From Streptomyces marinisediminis (lineage in GTDB: Bacteria > Actinomycetota > Actinomycetes > Streptomycetales > Streptomycetaceae): a DNA stretch of 64,000 nt. The notes beneath the pieces are model-generated. The model saw only the letters and a list, made by a program, of their open reading frames with translations, was not told the DNA's origin and did not search any database. Shown here one piece after another: positions 61,776-64,000 of this stretch. Numbering within the stretch: the stretch's first letter is position 1; every line of letters begins with the position of its first letter. The stretch is from the NCBI RefSeq assembly GCF_026262575.1, contig NZ_JAPKFL010000012.1, forward strand, positions 1-64,000, in the 5' to 3' direction. Both the position numbers and the translations under genes were made by a program.

Positions 61776-61796
61776 ACGTGCGGGCGTGCCCGCGGC

Positions 61797-63341
61797 TCAG
61801 CTCTCGCGCCGCCCGGCGATCACCTCGGCGGCGGCCCGGCCGCAGACCCGGGCGGCACCGTGCGTCACCAGGTGCAGGGCACCGGCGGGCGGCGCCTGCG
61901 GAACGCCCATCTCGACCACCACGCTGTCCGGGCGGGCGGCGAGCAGGGCCTCCACCGCGGCGGCCATCCAGGGGTGCCGGTGCAGGTCGCGGACCACGGC
62001 GACGACCCTGCGGTCCCCGGCCTCGGCCAGCACGCTCTCGGCCACCCCGGAGGCGCCGGCGGCCTCGGCCTCCGCCCGGCTCCAGGAGCCGGTGGCGGTG
62101 CCGGGCAGCAGCCGCTCCAGCTCGGCGGCCACGCCCCAGGGGGTCTGGTCGCCGACGGCGATGTTGGCCACGGGGGTGAACGCGGCGACGTAGGGCGCGG
62201 CGTCGAGCGGCTGCCAGGAGGTGCCGTCGGCGGGGGTGGCGCGCAGCGCGCGGCGGGCCGCGGCGAGGCCGACCTCCGGGTCGGCCGGGGCGTCGGCGCG
62301 CGCCGCCGCGGCCCGCTCGGCCGCCCAGCGGGCCAGCGCCCGCACCCGCTCGGCCGCGTCGGCCAGCCGGGCGGCGTCGAGCTCGCCCTCCCGCACCGCG
62401 CGCACCAGCGCGTCGCGCAGGTTCAGCACGGTCTCCTCGTCGGCCAGGTGGCCGCCGACGCAGACGGCGTCCGCGCCGGCCGCGATGGCCAGCACGGTGC
62501 CGCGCTCGACGCCGTGGTGGTCGGCGATGGCCCCCATCTCCACCGCGTCGGTGACGATGACGCCCTCGAAGCCGAGACCGCCCTCGGCCACCGGGGCGCG
62601 CAGCAGCCCGGTCAGGGCCGGGAAGCTGAGCGTGGCGGGCAGCTCCGGGTCCAGCGCGGGCAGCAGGATGTGCGCGCTCATGATGGACTTGCTGCCCGCC
62701 TCGACGGCCGCCCGGAACGGGACGAGCTCGCGTTCGCCCAGGGTGCCGAGGTCGACGTCGATGCGGGGCAGCGCGTGGTGGGAGTCGACGTTGGTGTCGC
62801 CGTGCCCGGGGAAGTGCTTGGTGCACGCGGCCACCCCGGCGGCCTGGAGCCCCTCGACGTAGGCGGCGGTGTGCCGGGCGGCGCGCTCGGGTTCGGCGCC
62901 GAAGGAGCGCACGCCGATGACCGGGTTGTCCGGGTTGGAGTTGACGTCGGCCGACGGCGCCCAGTTGAGGTTGACGCCGCACGCGGCGAGGCGCCGGCCG
63001 AGCTCGCGGGCGACCGCGCGGGTGAGCGCGGGGTCGTCGACGGCGCCCAGCGCCAGGTTGCCGGGGAAGGAGGAGCCGGTGCGCGCCTCCAGCCGGGTCA
63101 CGTCACCGCCCTCCTCGTCGACGGCGACCAGGACGTCGGGCCGCACCGCGCGCAGCTCGGCCGTCAGCGCGGCGAGCTGTTCGGCGGATTCGATGTTGCG
63201 CCCGAACAGGCCGACGGAGGTCAGGCCCTCGTCGAGCTGGCGCAGCAGCCACGCGGGCGCGGTGGTGCCGGTGAAGCCGGGCTGGAGGACGGCCAGGGCG
63301 TCCCGCAGCAGCGTCTGGGAGGTGGGGGCGAGTGTGGTCAT
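61797..63341 (-). CDS. Family GH3 beta-N-acetylglucosaminidase
   Basis: A 514-residue glycosidase that releases GlcNAc from chitooligosaccharides or muropeptides. The catalytic His-Asp dyad loop is KHFPGHGDTNVDSHHALP, diagnostic for NagZ-type GH3 enzymes, and the nucleophile Asp is in VIVTDAVEMGAI. VAVDEEGGDVTRL is also typical. There is no signal peptide, so it works in the cytoplasm on imported sugars. The ATG at 63341 lies 7 nt after the permease stop with AAGGGATG overlapping it, so it belongs to the das operon. The C-terminal domain (about 360-514) extends beyond minimal NagZ. Confidence 0.92.
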   Translation of the reverse strand: MTTLAPTSQTLLRDALAVLQPGFTGTTAPAWLLRQLDEGLTSVGLFGRNIESAEQLAALTAELRAVRPDVLVAVDEEGGDVTRLEARTGSSFPGNLALGAVDDPALTRAVARELGRRLAACGVNLNWAPSADVNSNPDNPVIGVRSFGAEPERAARHTAAYVEGLQAAGVAACTKHFPGHGDTNVDSHHALPRIDVDLGTLGERELVPFRAAVEAGSKSIMSAHILLPALDPELPATLSFPALTGLLRAPVAEGGLGFEGVIVTDAVEMGAIADHHGVERGTVLAIAAGADAVCVGGHLADEETVLNLRDALVRAVREGELDAARLADAAERVRALARWAAERAAAARADAPADPEVGLAAARRALRATPADGTSWQPLDAAPYVAAFTPVANIAVGDQTPWGVAAELERLLPGTATGSWSRAEAEAAGASGVAESVLAEAGDRRVVAVVRDLHRHPWMAAAVEALLAARPDSVVVEMGVPQAPPAGALHLVTHGAARVCGRAAAEVIAGRRES

Positions 63342-63348
63342 CGGTGGG

Positions 63349-64000
63349 TCATCCCTTCACCGCGCCGGCGCTGAGCCCGCCGACGGCACGACGCTGGAGG
63401 AAGAGGAACAGGAGCAGGACGGGGATCGCGAAGAGCGAGGAGGCGGCCATGGTGGCGCCCCAGTCGTTGCCGAAGGCGCTCTGGAACTGGGTGAGCCACA
63501 GCGGGAGCGTGTACGCCTCGGGCTCCTTGTTCAGCACCAGCACCATGGCGAACTCGTTCCACGCGGTGATGAAGCCGAACAGCGAGGTGGACATCAGCCC
63601 CGGCGCGAGCAGCGGGAAGATCACCCGGAAGAACGCCTGGGTGCGGCTGCACCCGTCGATCATGGCCGCCTCCTCCAGCTCCTTCGGCACGGCGGCGATG
63701 AAGCCGCGCAGCGTCCAGATGGTGAAGGGCAGGACCATCACGAAGTAGATGAGGGTGAGGAAGCCGATGCTGTTGAGCACCTGCGCGTCCCGGGCGATCA
63801 GGTACATCACGATGACCATGACTTCCCAGGGCGCGAGCTGGGCCATCATCACGGCGAGCACGAGGCCCTTGCGGCCCTTGAACTTCATCCGGACGATGGC
63901 GAAGCTGGCCGCCAGCGCCACCACCAGCGCGATGAGCACGGCGCCCACGGTGGCCGTCAGGCTGTTGCGCACGAACGTCCAGAACAGCTCGACCTCGGTG
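63349..64000 (-). CDS. dasC: Sugar ABC transporter permease, DasC-like, 5' end outside window
   Basis: The last ~217 residues of a MalG-type inner-membrane permease; the frame runs off the right edge. Membrane segments (AVLIALVVALAASFAIV, LVLAVMMAQLAPWEVMVIVMYLI cut here to its core APWEVMVIVMYLI, FLTLIYFVMVLPFTIW) and the EAA loop EEAAMIDGCSRTQAFFRVIFP, which docks the shared ATPase, are visible. Ending GLSAGAVKG is typical. Beside a GH3 N-acetylglucosaminidase and near wblE it matches the das locus for N,N'-diacetylchitobiose uptake, hence dasC; dasA and dasB should follow to the right. Confidence 0.8.
   Translation of the reverse strand, partial: TEVELFWTFVRNSLTATVGAVLIALVVALAASFAIVRMKFKGRKGLVLAVMMAQLAPWEVMVIVMYLIARDAQVLNSIGFLTLIYFVMVLPFTIWTLRGFIAAVPKELEEAAMIDGCSRTQAFFRVIFPLLAPGLMSTSLFGFITAWNEFAMVLVLNKEPEAYTLPLWLTQFQSAFGNDWGATMAASSLFAIPVLLLFLFLQRRAVGGLSAGAVKG

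Larger units (their letters stand above)
60909..61796. other. Gene-poor region between sensor kinase and das operon
   Basis: Nearly 900 bp without a recognisable gene; long open frames here are only a result of extreme GC content and encode Arg/Pro/Gly-rich strings. It holds a DasR-like site (61099-61114) and two overlapping hairpins (61705-61775). In S. coelicolor nagB lies in this interval; none of its motifs is present here. Confidence 0.65.

Noticed and set aside
59073..63374. Open frame of over 1400 codons on the plus strand
   Set aside because: It crosses the sensor kinase and GH3 genes in antisense and the geneless region; composition is Gly/Arg/Ala and has no motifs.

Overview
The window reads as chromosomal DNA of a Streptomyces-type actinomycete. 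Supporting this are very high GC, GTG starts, short GTGA/ATGA overlaps, and marker families: a cvn conservon, nickel superoxide dismutase sodN/sodX, snapalysin with its LysR regulator, sigH with its anti-sigma factor, wblE, a HAIR-controlled lon, Kgd-type 2-oxoglutarate dehydrogenase and a das sugar transporter end. From memory, the order lon - two-component pair - kgd - amino-acid ABC transporter - malic enzyme - sodN - sigH - lipid kinase - wblE - sensor kinase - GH3 - dasC follows one arm of the S. coelicolor chromosome, with accessory genes inserted.

Left edge (1-3.6 kb): a visibly AT-richer DNA methyltransferase and a decayed IS5-type transposase lie on the 3' side of a tRNA-Arg(CCG). 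This looks like the end of a tRNA-integrated island. 3.6-15.2 kb: a LuxR-type LAL regulator with a damaged Walker A motif, a secreted aminopeptidase, a TetR regulator, an NlpC/P60 endopeptidase and a giant HTH-nSTAND-transmembrane-WD40 protein with near-identical WD40 repeats. 15.2-22 kb: a small secreted SH3-like protein, then a conservon cvnABCD followed by a styrene-monooxygenase-like flavoprotein.

22-36 kb: a PP2C-like protein, a MarR regulator, lon with an HspR/HAIR operator, a rhomboid-like membrane protein, an OmpR-type two-component system, kgd and a DUF4097-PadR operon. 36-45 kb: a frameshifted acetyltransferase next to five tandem 16-bp repeats, an oxidoreductase, a polar amino-acid ABC transporter (three genes), malic enzyme, a methyltransferase/CGNR divergent pair and sodX/sodN. 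45-51 kb: a two-gene cyclodipeptide synthase-P450 locus, which is the clearest specialised-metabolite system here, then an S8 protease, a LysR regulator and snapalysin.

51-64 kb: NUDIX protein, methyltransferase, amidase, PLP enzyme, acetyltransferase, the anti-sigma/sigH pair, a membrane protein and lipid kinase diverging around a perfect 15-bp-arm palindrome, wblE with a Crp-type site, a PAS/GAF sensor kinase, a DasR-like operator without an obvious target gene, a GH3 N-acetylglucosaminidase and a partial das permease. Many genes have a -10 hexamer 6-7 nt before the start codon and no Shine-Dalgarno sequence, suggesting leaderless mRNAs. Function calls rest on motif recognition by eye; no database search was run.
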